This document shows positions 53,140 through 61,334 of a stretch of 64,000 bases of DNA, in pieces. Each line of letters begins with the position of its first letter. The stretch's first letter is position 1. The position numbers were made by a program, and so were the translations under genes. Source of the stretch: Mycobacterium senriense (GTDB lineage Bacteria > Actinomycetota > Actinomycetes > Mycobacteriales > Mycobacteriaceae); NCBI RefSeq assembly GCF_019668465.1, contig NZ_AP024828.1:5270001-5334000 (forward strand), written 5' to 3'. Under the pieces are notes generated by a model. That model worked only from the letters and a program-made list of their open reading frames with translations. It was not told the DNA's origin and did no database searches.

Positions 53140-53571
53140 ATGAGCACCTCGCTGATCACCCCGTTCATGAGCATCACCCTCGGGGCCACCATCATCTCGA
53201 TCGTCGCCATCGCGTCCGGCGGCGTCTTCCTCCTGCGCGTTGTCACCGGCAGCCACGAAACCAACGACCTACAAAAATCGTTCTTCCGAGCGGGCCATGC
53301 GCACGCCGGTGTGCTCGTGATGCTGGGCCTGTTGTTGTCGGTCCTGGGCAGCGCCGCGGGTGCGGATCCCGCTTGGGCCAATAGTGGGGCGATCGCCGTG
53401 CTGCTCGCCGCCATCATGATGCCCGCGGGGTTCTTCCTGTCGGTGCTCGGCCGCAACCCGGCCCGCCCGAATCGGATGATCGTGACCGTCTGGTTTGGCG
53501 CGACGCTACTGGTGGCGGGCGTACTCACGTCCGGGGTGGCGACCCTGCTCGCCGGCATCGACCGAATCTGA
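53140..53571 (+). CDS. Four-helix membrane protein controlled by the divergent MerR
   Basis: A 143-residue protein with four predicted transmembrane helices (ITLGATIISIVAIASGGVFLL, HAGVLVMLGLLLSVLGSA, IAVLLAAIMMPAGFFLSVLG, VTVWFGATLLVAGVLTSGVAT). The motif FFRAGHAHAGVLVMLGLL contains two His at the membrane face. The likely SD is AGGAGG at 53131-53136 in the short leader. No named family is recalled with certainty. Its divergent arrangement suggests that it is the MerR target. Confidence 0.75.
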   Translation: MSTSLITPFMSITLGATIISIVAIASGGVFLLRVVTGSHETNDLQKSFFRAGHAHAGVLVMLGLLLSVLGSAAGADPAWANSGAIAVLLAAIMMPAGFFLSVLGRNPARPNRMIVTVWFGATLLVAGVLTSGVATLLAGIDRI

Positions 53572-53602
53572 GGGACCTCCGACCGCCCGCTAACCTGACC
53601 AG

Positions 53603-54817
53603 GTGAATCGCTCGAGTCTCGATGGCAATGCCGCCTCCATTCGTGAGGTGTGCGACGCCGGCCTGCTCGCCGGTGCGGTGACGGCGGTCTGGCAGCGCGG
53701 AGAACTGCTGCAGGTCAACGAAATCGGCTACCGCGATGTGGACGCGGGTCTGCCGATGCAGCGCGACACGCTGTTTCGCATCGCGTCGATGACCAAGCCG
53801 GTGACGGTCGCGACGGTGATGAGCCTGGTCGACGACGGCAAGCTGACACTCAAGGATCCGGTCACCCGCTGGGCGCCGGAGTTGGCCGGCGTGCGGGTGC
53901 TCGACGATCCGCACGGCCCGCTCGACCGGACGCACCCGGCGAACCGCACCATCCTGATCGAGGATCTGCTCACCCATACCAGCGGGCTGGCGTACGGCTT
54001 TTCGGTGTCCGGGCCGATCGCCAAGGCCTACATGCGGCTGCCCTTCAATCAGGGCCCGGACGTCTGGCTGGCCGAGCTGGCCAAGCTGCCGCTGGTGCAT
54101 CAGCCCGGTGACCGGGTCACCTACAGCCACTCCATCGACCTGCTGGGCGTCATCGCCGCCCGCATCGAGGGCAAGCCGTTCCACGAGGTGCTCGACGAGC
54201 GGATCCTGGGCCCGGCGGGCATGACCGACACCGGGTTCTTCGTCTCGCCCGAGGCGCGGCGCCGCGCGGCAACCATGTACTCACTGGACGAACAGAGCCG
54301 GCTGCACCACGGCGTGATGGGTCCGCCGCACATCACGCCGCCCTCGTTCTGCAACGCCGGCGGCGGATTGTGGTCGAGCGCCGACGATTACCTGCGGTTC
54401 GTGCGGATGCTGCTCGGCGGCGGAACGGTCGACGGCGTGCGGGTGCTCTCGGAAGAGTCCGTCCGGTCGATGCGGACCGACCGGCTCACCGAGGAGCAGA
54501 AGCGGCACACCTTCCTGGGCGCGCCGTACTGGGTCGGCCGCGGCTTCGGGCTGAACCTGTCGCTGGTGACCGATCCGGCCAAGAGCGCACCGCTTTTCGG
54601 GCCCGGCGGCCTCGGCACGTTCAGCTGGCCCGGCGCGTACGGGACCTGGTGGCAGGCCGACCCCAGTGCGGATCTGATCCTGCTCTACCTGATTCAGAAC
54701 CTGCCGGACCTGACCGTCGACGCTGCCACGGCCGTCGCCGGAAACACGTCGCTGGTCAAACTCCGCACGGCGCAACCGCGATTCGTCCGCAACACCTATC
54801 GCGCCCTCGACCTTTAA
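53603..54817 (+). CDS. Beta-lactamase-fold serine hydrolase
   Basis: A 404-residue class C beta-lactamase/DD-peptidase-like protein. The nucleophile motif is SMTK (Ser62, Lys65), the second motif is YSHS at about residue 173 in place of the usual YxN, and the third region has GPGGLGTF. No signal peptide is seen, so it is probably a cytoplasmic esterase of the EstB/LipD type rather than a true beta-lactamase. GTG start at 53603 with TAACCT 6 nt upstream. Confidence 0.82.
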   Translation: MNRSSLDGNAASIREVCDAGLLAGAVTAVWQRGELLQVNEIGYRDVDAGLPMQRDTLFRIASMTKPVTVATVMSLVDDGKLTLKDPVTRWAPELAGVRVLDDPHGPLDRTHPANRTILIEDLLTHTSGLAYGFSVSGPIAKAYMRLPFNQGPDVWLAELAKLPLVHQPGDRVTYSHSIDLLGVIAARIEGKPFHEVLDERILGPAGMTDTGFFVSPEARRRAATMYSLDEQSRLHHGVMGPPHITPPSFCNAGGGLWSSADDYLRFVRMLLGGGTVDGVRVLSEESVRSMRTDRLTEEQKRHTFLGAPYWVGRGFGLNLSLVTDPAKSAPLFGPGGLGTFSWPGAYGTWWQADPSADLILLYLIQNLPDLTVDAATAVAGNTSLVKLRTAQPRFVRNTYRALDL

Positions 54818-54829
54818 AGTCACATCCCG

Positions 54830-55369
54830 ATGCCCGAATACCCACCCGACCGCATCAGCGGCCCTCGGCTGCTGCTGCGCCTACCCACGCTCGACGACGC
54901 CGGGGCGCTGTTCCAGCGGGTCGCCCGCGACCCGCAGGTCACCAAGTATCTGTTGTGGGCGCCGCACCCCGACGTGGCCGCGACGCGGCGCGTGATCACC
55001 GAAAAACTCAACGCCGGCGCGGACGAGAAGACCTGGGTCATCGAGTCGCGGCACCGCGGCGAGGTGATCGGGCTGGCCAGCTGCCGGCGCACCGCGCCGC
55101 ACTCGGTCGAGGTCGGCTACTGCCTGGGCCGGCGCTGGTGGGGCAAGGGGTTGATGTCCGAGGTGCTCGGCATGCTGCTCACCGCGCTCGACGCCGATCG
55201 GGAGGTGTACCGCGTCTGGGCCACCTGCAGTGTGGACAACGAGCGCTCGGCGCGGCTGCTCGAGCACGCCGGCTTCTACCTGGAGGGGCGGCTGGCCCGG
55301 CACGCGGTCTACCCCACGATGGGACCCGAACCGCAGGACAGCCTCCTGTACGCCAAGATCCTGCGCTGA
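54830..55369 (+). CDS. GNAT-family N-acetyltransferase
   Basis: A 179-residue RimJ/RimL-type acetyltransferase: LRLPTLDDAGALFQRVARDP at the N-terminus, EVGYCLGRRWWGKGLMSEVL with the acetyl-CoA pyrophosphate loop, and VYRVWATCSVDNERSARLLEHAGF, the standard motif B. Starts 12 bp after the beta-lactamase-fold gene and ends directly against the convergent flavoprotein gene. The acceptor is unknown. Confidence 0.87.
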   Translation: MPEYPPDRISGPRLLLRLPTLDDAGALFQRVARDPQVTKYLLWAPHPDVAATRRVITEKLNAGADEKTWVIESRHRGEVIGLASCRRTAPHSVEVGYCLGRRWWGKGLMSEVLGMLLTALDADREVYRVWATCSVDNERSARLLEHAGFYLEGRLARHAVYPTMGPEPQDSLLYAKILR

Positions 55370-58084
55370 TTAACGTCTTTCCGCCAAGCTGTCCTGCTCG
55401 AGCGCCCGGCGCGCGTAGGCCCGCACGTCGGCGTCGCCGTCCTTGAGCGCAAGTCCCAGGGCGTCCCGGGCGGCGGGCTCCGCGGCCCACCGGGTCAGGC
55501 TGAGCACGGCCGCCTTGCGCACGTCCAGATGGGCGTCGCCCAGCGCCTCGGACAGATGCGGGACCGCGAAGTCGACCGGCGCGCCGGCCAGCGCGCGGGC
55601 CGCGCCTTCCCGCACCTGCCAGGCCGGCGCCCGCAGCGCCTGCTTGATGGCGGAGAAATCGTCTTGGCTGCAACCTAATTGGCCCAGCGCGGCCAGGGCG
55701 GCAGCGCGAACCAGCGGGTCGGAGTCGGCGACGAGCCGGCGCACCGCAGAGCCAGCTGGGGCTGTCGCCGCTCCTAGCGTCGCCAGCCCGGCGGCCGCCG
55801 CGATGCGGACCTCGCGGTTCTCGTCACCGGCGGCGGTGACGACACCCGCCACGTCGTCGACGGACACCAGCGCACGCACCGCCTCGATGCGCACCCGATG
55901 GTCCGCGTCGTCGAGCGCGCGACGGTATTGCGCGGCGTCACCGGCCCGGCGCGCGGCCAGCACGTACAGTGAGGCCGCGCGCACCACCCGATCGGCCGAA
56001 TCCAGGTGCTCGCGCACGCTTTCCGGCTGCGGCAACACCTCGACCAACTCGCGGATGCCGTCGGCGCCGGTGAGGCGGACCGAGGCGTCGCCGTCCTTCA
56101 GCGCGGCGACCAGGGCCGGCGCATACCCGTCGGGGATGTGCTCGGTCAGCGTCGACACCGCGGTGCGGCGCACGCCGGGATCCGCGTCGGCAAGGTAGGG
56201 ATCGAGGTCGGCCATCGTGGGCTCCTCGAGCGCCAGGACCTCGGCGATGCGCGGCGACGGTGGCTCGAACGCTGTTCTGGCCGAATCGATTCGGGACGCT
56301 GCGCTGGCCGGCGCCTGGCCGCCGACAAGCGGCGGCTGCTCCACCGGGTACACGGTCCGGTCGGTGGGCGGCAGGCCGTCGAGCTCCGGGACCGGCACGA
56401 AATACGGTGCCACCGGCCGCTTGAGGAACACCATCTCGCCGCCGGCGTCCTTGCGCAGGTTGAGGTGATAACCCCATTGGTTGTCGTCGCGGCCGGGCAG
56501 GTCGGCGCGATCGTGATATAGGCCCCACCGGGATTCGGTGCGGGTGTGCGACGAGCGGGCGGCCATCTCGGCGCAGTCGCGGATGAACGACACCTCCACC
56601 GCGCGCATCAGCTCGTGCGGATTGCGGGCGCCCATCTCGGCGATCTCGGCGCTCATCCGCTCGAAGGTGCGGATGGCCAGCGACAGCTTGGCCCCGGTCT
56701 TGGGCGGCGCGACGTAGTCGTTGACGAAGCGGCGCAGCTTGTACTCGACCTGAGGTTGCGGCGGGCCGTCCGGATGCCGCAGCGGCCGGTAGATCAGCTC
56801 GTGCGCGTCGCGCACCTGATCCTCCGGAAGCTGTTGCGGCGCAGCGACACCTGCCAGAGTCGAAGCGGCGTGCGTGCCCGCCAGGTCGCCGAACACGAAT
56901 GCCCCGATCATGTAGTTGTGCGGGACGCAGGCCATGTCACCGGCGGCGTACAGTCCGGGCACCGTGGTGCGGGCGTGCTCGTCGACCCACACACCCGACG
57001 CGGAATGCCCGCTGCACAAGCCGATTTCGGAGATGTGCATCTCGATGTCATGCGTCCGGTAGTCGTGGCCGCGGTTGGCGTGAAAGGTGCCCCGGGTGGG
57101 CCGCTCGGTGGTGTGCAGGATGTTTTCCAGCGCGGTCAGCGTCTCGTCGGGCAGGTGCGACACCTTGAGGTAGATGGGTCCGCGCGCGGAGTCGATCTCG
57201 GTTTTGACCTCGGCCATCATCTGCCCCGACCAGTAGTCGGAGTCGACGAACCGCTCGCCGTGCGCGTTGACCTGATAGCCACCAAAGGGATTGGCGACGT
57301 ACGCGCACGCCGGGCCGTTGTAGTCCTTGATCAACGGGTTGACCTGGAAGCACTCGATGCCGGACAGCTCCGCGCCCGCGTGGTAGGCCATCGAGTAGCC
57401 ATCGCCGGCGTTGGTGGGGTTCTCGTAGGTGCCGTACAGGTAGCCCGACGCGGGCAGCCCGAGCCGGCCGCACGCCCCGGTGGCCAAGATGACCGCCTTG
57501 GCACCGACCGTGACGAATTCACCGGTGCGCGTGTTCAGCGCCGCCGCGCCCACGGCCCGGCCCTGATGCGTCAGCACCCGGACCGGCATCAGCCGGTTCT
57601 CGATCTGGATCTTCTCGCGCATCGACCGCTGCCGCAGCACGCGATACAGCGCCTTCTTGACGTCCTTGCCTTCGGGCATCGGCAGCACGTAGGAGCCGGA
57701 GCGGTGCACCCGGCGCACGGCGTATTCGCCGTGCTCGTTCTTCTCGAACTTCACGCCGTAGCGCTCCAGCCGCTGCACCATCGCGAAGCCGCGGGTGGCG
57801 GTCTGATACACGGTGCGCTGATTGACGATTCCGTCGTTGGCGCGGGTGATCTCGGCGACGTAATCCTCGGGTTCGGCCTTGCCGGGGATCACCGCGTTGT
57901 TGACGCCGTCCATGCCCATCGCCAGGGCGCCGGAGTGGCGCACGTGGGCCTTCTCCAGCAGCAGCACCTGCGCGCCGCTCTCGGCGGCGGACAGCGCCGC
58001 CATGGTGCCGGCGGTGCCGCCGCCGATGACCAGGACGTCACAGTCGAGCCGGACCGGGGTCGCCGGGTCGGGAATCTGCATCAT
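55370..58084 (-). CDS. AsfA-like flavoprotein fused to nine HEAT repeats
   Basis: A 904-residue protein. Residues 14-585 form an adenylylsulfate/fumarate-reductase-like FAD module: CDVLVIGGGTAGTMAALSAA (14-33), VRHSGALAMGMDGVNN (48-63), GDGYSMAYHAGAELSGIECF (227-246), CSGHSASGVWV (357-367), GLYAAGDMACVPHNYMIGAF (377-396). Residues ~625-897 carry nine HEAT-like repeats with a VRxxA signature at 638, 669, 701, 731, 759, 792, 824, 855 and 887, a 28-33-residue period. No signal peptide. Last gene of an ABC importer/ferredoxin operon, overlapping the ATPase gene (ATGA). Electrons presumably come from the co-encoded ferredoxin. The closest functional analogue I know is AsfA of pseudomonads (arylsulfonate desulfonation). 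A dissimilatory AprA role is unlikely in this setting. Confidence 0.8.
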   Translation of the reverse strand: MMQIPDPATPVRLDCDVLVIGGGTAGTMAALSAAESGAQVLLLEKAHVRHSGALAMGMDGVNNAVIPGKAEPEDYVAEITRANDGIVNQRTVYQTATRGFAMVQRLERYGVKFEKNEHGEYAVRRVHRSGSYVLPMPEGKDVKKALYRVLRQRSMREKIQIENRLMPVRVLTHQGRAVGAAALNTRTGEFVTVGAKAVILATGACGRLGLPASGYLYGTYENPTNAGDGYSMAYHAGAELSGIECFQVNPLIKDYNGPACAYVANPFGGYQVNAHGERFVDSDYWSGQMMAEVKTEIDSARGPIYLKVSHLPDETLTALENILHTTERPTRGTFHANRGHDYRTHDIEMHISEIGLCSGHSASGVWVDEHARTTVPGLYAAGDMACVPHNYMIGAFVFGDLAGTHAASTLAGVAAPQQLPEDQVRDAHELIYRPLRHPDGPPQPQVEYKLRRFVNDYVAPPKTGAKLSLAIRTFERMSAEIAEMGARNPHELMRAVEVSFIRDCAEMAARSSHTRTESRWGLYHDRADLPGRDDNQWGYHLNLRKDAGGEMVFLKRPVAPYFVPVPELDGLPPTDRTVYPVEQPPLVGGQAPASAASRIDSARTAFEPPSPRIAEVLALEEPTMADLDPYLADADPGVRRTAVSTLTEHIPDGYAPALVAALKDGDASVRLTGADGIRELVEVLPQPESVREHLDSADRVVRAASLYVLAARRAGDAAQYRRALDDADHRVRIEAVRALVSVDDVAGVVTAAGDENREVRIAAAAGLATLGAATAPAGSAVRRLVADSDPLVRAAALAALGQLGCSQDDFSAIKQALRAPAWQVREGAARALAGAPVDFAVPHLSEALGDAHLDVRKAAVLSLTRWAAEPAARDALGLALKDGDADVRAYARRALEQDSLAERR

Positions 58085-58824
58085 GCCGCCACCGCCGAGT
58101 GATTCAGTGCCGCAATGACTTCAGCGCGCAGCGCGGCGCGCTGCCGGTCTACGCGCGGCTCCGGCACGTCGACCAGGGTGCGCAGCGGCTGGCCGGCCCT
58201 GCCCAGTACGGCGATGCGGTCACCCAGCAGCAGCGCCTCGTCGACGTCGTGCGTGACGAAGACGATCGTCGTCGGATGGGCACGCCAGGTGTCGATCAGC
58301 AGCCGCTGCATGGCCGTACGGGTCTGGGTGTCCAGCGCGCCGAACGGCTCGTCCATCATCACCGCGCGCGGCGCCCCGGCCAGCCCGCGAGCCAGCTGAA
58401 CGCGCTGCCGCATGCCACCGGACAGGCTCTTGGGAAGGTAGTCGCCGAAGCCGGTGAGACCGAGCTCGGCGATCCAGCGGTCGGCCTCGGCGCGCCGGCC
58501 GGCCCGGGTGACTCCGCGCAGCCGCAGGGCCAACTCGATGTTGGAGCGCACGGTGCGCCAGGGCAGCAACGCGTTGTCCTGGAACACCATGCCCCGGTCG
58601 CCCGAGGTGGTCGTCACCTCGTCGCCGTCGGCGACGATCCGGCCCTTGTCGGGCCGCAGCAGTCCCGCCAGGGCCCGCAGCACCGTCGACTTGCCGCAGC
58701 CCGAGGGGCCGGTGAGCACCAGGATCTCCCCGGGCCGCACCGTCAGGCTCAGCCCGTCGATCACCGGTTCTCCGGTGTAGGACAACCGAACTCGATCCAG
58801 TTCCAGACTCACTCCAACGGTCAT
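58081..58824 (-). CDS. ABC importer ATPase (SsuB/TauB/NrtD type)
   Basis: A 247-residue nucleotide-binding protein: Walker A GPSGCGKST, Q-loop VFQDNALLPWR, signature LSGGMRQRVQLARGLA, Walker B AVMMDEPFGALD and switch His in VFVTHDVDEALLLGD. The sequence is typical of the sulfonate, taurine and nitrate importer class. ATGA overlaps join it to the permease upstream and the flavoprotein downstream. Confidence 0.92.
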   Translation of the reverse strand: MTVGVSLELDRVRLSYTGEPVIDGLSLTVRPGEILVLTGPSGCGKSTVLRALAGLLRPDKGRIVADGDEVTTTSGDRGMVFQDNALLPWRTVRSNIELALRLRGVTRAGRRAEADRWIAELGLTGFGDYLPKSLSGGMRQRVQLARGLAGAPRAVMMDEPFGALDTQTRTAMQRLLIDTWRAHPTTIVFVTHDVDEALLLGDRIAVLGRAGQPLRTLVDVPEPRVDRQRAALRAEVIAALNHSAVAA

Positions 58825-59693
58825 CGCTGCTCCTCATCCGCACGCGGTAGCCAGCTGGTCACCCGGCGGCCCACGACCTCCACGGCCGCCGCCGTCGCGA
58901 AACCCAGCACGCCGATGGTGATGATGCCGACGAACACCTGGGGGTAGGCCAGCACGGTGTAGTCCTGCCAGGTGCGATAGCCGATCCCGAGTCGGCCCGA
59001 GATCATCTCCGCGGAGATCACACAGATCCACGCCACGCCCATGCCGACCGACAGGCCGCCGAACACTCCCGGCAGGATGCCCGGCAACACCACCCGCTTC
59101 AGCACATCCCACCGGCCGCCGCCCAGGGTGCGCACCGAGTCCTCCCACAGCGTGGGCAGCGCCCGCACCGCGTGCCGGGTACTGACCAGGATCGGGAAGT
59201 ACGCGGCGAGGAAGGTGATGAACACGATGCCGGCCTCGTCGGTCGGGAACAGCAGGATCGCCACCGGCACCATCGCGATGGCCGGAACGGGTCTGACCAA
59301 TTCCGTCAGCGGACCGAAGGTGTTGGCGAACAAGCGGGAACGTCCCAGCAGCACGCCCGTCGCGACCCCCACCACCGCGGCCAATCCGAAGCCGGTGAGG
59401 ATCCGGATCAGCGACTGCGCCAGGTCAAGCCAGTACTCGGAGGTTCCGAGCCGGCGTTCCAGCGCGTGCACGATCTCGGTGACGGTGGGCAGCGTATCGA
59501 AGCGCAGCAGCAGCCGCACCTTGTCGGCGGTGAGCGCCTGCCACAACCCGATCGCGGCGGCAACCGAGGCGAGCCGCAGCAGCCGCCACCGCCACGGCGA
59601 GCCGGCACGTCGCGGGGCGGTCGTCGCCGGGACCGTGTCGACGACTTGCGCCGACACCGGAGCTGCCCGATCGCCGGTGAGATAGGCGGTCAT
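58821..59693 (-). CDS. ABC importer permease (SsuC/TauC type)
   Basis: A 290-residue permease with about six membrane helices. The EAA loop that docks with the ATPase is DSVRTLGGGRWDVLKRVVLPGILPGVFGGLSVGMG. The ATG at 59693 (MTAYLTGDRAAPV) overlaps the binding-protein stop as ATGA. A longer in-frame extension inside the neighbouring gene was rejected. A single permease gene implies a homodimer. Confidence 0.9.
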   Translation of the reverse strand: MTAYLTGDRAAPVSAQVVDTVPATTAPRRAGSPWRWRLLRLASVAAAIGLWQALTADKVRLLLRFDTLPTVTEIVHALERRLGTSEYWLDLAQSLIRILTGFGLAAVVGVATGVLLGRSRLFANTFGPLTELVRPVPAIAMVPVAILLFPTDEAGIVFITFLAAYFPILVSTRHAVRALPTLWEDSVRTLGGGRWDVLKRVVLPGILPGVFGGLSVGMGVAWICVISAEMISGRLGIGYRTWQDYTVLAYPQVFVGIITIGVLGFATAAAVEVVGRRVTSWLPRADEEQR

Positions 59694-61078
59694 ACCGAAC
59701 CTCCAAGGGCCTGTCCGTAATTCACGATGGCGCCGCCCGGGTGTGCGGCGAGATAGCGATGCGCGCCGGCCGGCGTTCCGAACGGCAGATAGTTCTGGCC
59801 CTCTTGCACCCAGACCGCCTTGTCGGCGAACCACCGGGTGCCCAGCTCCGCGTCGGGGACGTATGCGGCGCGGACCTTGGCGCCGCGGGCGGTCACCTCG
59901 CGCACCGCACGAAGCAGACCGGTCGGGTTGGGGATCGTTTGCGTGGAATCCGCACCGTCCAGCCACAGTTCGCTGGCCAGCGCGGGATCGCCGCGCAGCG
60001 CGGACGGGTTGGCGGTGGCTGCCCTGGCCGCGTCGTAGTTGCGGCCGCGGGCCCCGAACACGGTGCGCAGCGGCCCGTCCTGGACGAAGCCGGACACGTC
60101 GAGGTCGGCGAAGTCGCCGATCGACTTCAGGTACGGCACATCGTTTTTCAACGCCTCGACCAGGGACGGTTTGAGCGTGGTGTCGAACGACGTACCGCCG
60201 GGGCCGTTGTAGAGATACACCACTTCCTGCGGCAGGCCGCTCCCCTGGGCGACGAGCCGGGCGGCCTCCAGCGGCTTGGAGTTGAGGAATTCGGTGGCGT
60301 CCAGTTGCGCCTGCAGGAACGCGCCCAGCACCTCCGGATGAGACGCCGCATACGAGCGCCGCACCACCACCCCGTGCAGGGTCGGCAGGTTCAGCTCGGC
60401 GCCGTCATACAGCAGTTTGGCCTTGTTCTGGAACACCAGCAGCCCCGGCCAGGCGACGAACTGCGAAAGACCCTGCACCTGACCGGATTCCAGGGCTGAG
60501 GCGCCCACCTGCGGCTGCTGGTTGAGCACTTCCACACCCTTGATACCGGCCCTGTCCAGCGCCCGCATCAAGGTGCCGTGACCGGCCGACCCAACGCTCG
60601 CCGAGACCTTGGAGCCGGCCAGGTCGCGCAGCGTGGTCGCCGACGACCCGGGCGCCACCACCACCATGTTCAGGGCGCCCTTGGGGTTGTAGCCGGTGAT
60701 GGAGACGATCTCGGTTTTGGCCAGCGGGTTGGCCTGCGTTTTGGAGCCGTTGATCAGCATCGGATAGTCGCCCATCGAGCCGATGTCGATCTTCTCGGCG
60801 AGCATCTGCGCGGTGATCGGGGCGCCGGTGTCGTAATCCTGCCACCGCACAGCGTATTTGGTGCCGGTGCGGGTGGTGATGTCGGCCAGCCGGTGCTCCA
60901 GGTAGCCCTGCGCGCGCAGCAGCGTACCCGCGGTGACGGTGTTGATGGTCTTGGACTGATATCCCACCACCACGTTGACCACATCGGAGGACTGCGACAG
61001 GGATTCCAGTGAGCAACCGGAGGTGAGCGCGGCGATCGCGATCAGCACCGACGCCAGCCGGATGGCGCGTCGTTTCAT
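59690..61078 (-). CDS. ABC importer substrate-binding lipoprotein
   Basis: A 462-residue lipoprotein: basic MKRRAIRL, hydrophobic core, lipobox ALTSGC with Cys22. The NMT1/SsuA-like binding fold is visible in NVVVGYQSKTINTV, KIDIGSMGDYPMLING, GSKVSASVGSAGHGTLMRAL and VVRRSYAASHPEVLGAFLQAQ. It is about 130 residues longer than typical SsuA or TauA. The additional C-terminal part (residues ~330-462, ending YGQALGGSV) may contact a partner or shape the pocket. 25 bp separates it from the ferredoxin gene. Confidence 0.87.
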   Translation of the reverse strand: MKRRAIRLASVLIAIAALTSGCSLESLSQSSDVVNVVVGYQSKTINTVTAGTLLRAQGYLEHRLADITTRTGTKYAVRWQDYDTGAPITAQMLAEKIDIGSMGDYPMLINGSKTQANPLAKTEIVSITGYNPKGALNMVVVAPGSSATTLRDLAGSKVSASVGSAGHGTLMRALDRAGIKGVEVLNQQPQVGASALESGQVQGLSQFVAWPGLLVFQNKAKLLYDGAELNLPTLHGVVVRRSYAASHPEVLGAFLQAQLDATEFLNSKPLEAARLVAQGSGLPQEVVYLYNGPGGTSFDTTLKPSLVEALKNDVPYLKSIGDFADLDVSGFVQDGPLRTVFGARGRNYDAARAATANPSALRGDPALASELWLDGADSTQTIPNPTGLLRAVREVTARGAKVRAAYVPDAELGTRWFADKAVWVQEGQNYLPFGTPAGAHRYLAAHPGGAIVNYGQALGGSV

Positions 61079-61103
61079 GGGAGTTCCTGGGGTTGAACGC
61101 TTT

Positions 61104-61334
61104 TCAGCGAAGGAGATAGGGCATGTTGACCGTGACGGCGCCGGTGGGACAGCGGGCCGCGCACGGGCCGCAGTACCAACACTCGTCGACATGCATGAAG
61201 GCCTTGCCGGTGTCGGGGTTGATGGCCAGCGCGTCGAGCGGGCAGACCTCCACGCACAGCGTGCAGCCGTCGATACACAGCGACTCGTCGATGGTGACCG
61301 GCACGTCGGCGCGGTTGTTGTTGATCAGCGTCAT
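61104..61334 (-). CDS. 2[4Fe-4S] ferredoxin (AsfB/AprB-like)
   Basis: A 76-residue protein with eight cysteines in two cluster motifs: C20-x3-C24-x2-C27-x3-C31-P and C52-x2-C55-x2-C58-x3-C62-P. The first has one extra residue compared with the standard CxxCxxCxxxCP. The second (ECWYCGPCAARCPTGAV) resembles AprB and AsfB ferredoxins. It probably passes electrons to the flavoprotein at the end of the operon. The ATG overlaps the gntR stop (ATGA), with GAGGAG upstream. Confidence 0.9.
   Translation of the reverse strand: MTLINNNRADVPVTIDESLCIDGCTLCVEVCPLDALAINPDTGKAFMHVDECWYCGPCAARCPTGAVTVNMPYLLR

Noticed and set aside
53603..54817. Antibiotic-resistance beta-lactamase
   Set aside because: No signal peptide and an altered second motif (YSH); more likely a cytoplasmic esterase of the beta-lactamase fold.
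55370..58084. Dissimilatory APS reductase alpha subunit or true fumarate reductase
   Set aside because: There are no sulfate-respiration partners or Sdh/Frd B, C or D subunits. The importer and single small ferredoxin fit an assimilatory desulfonation role better.
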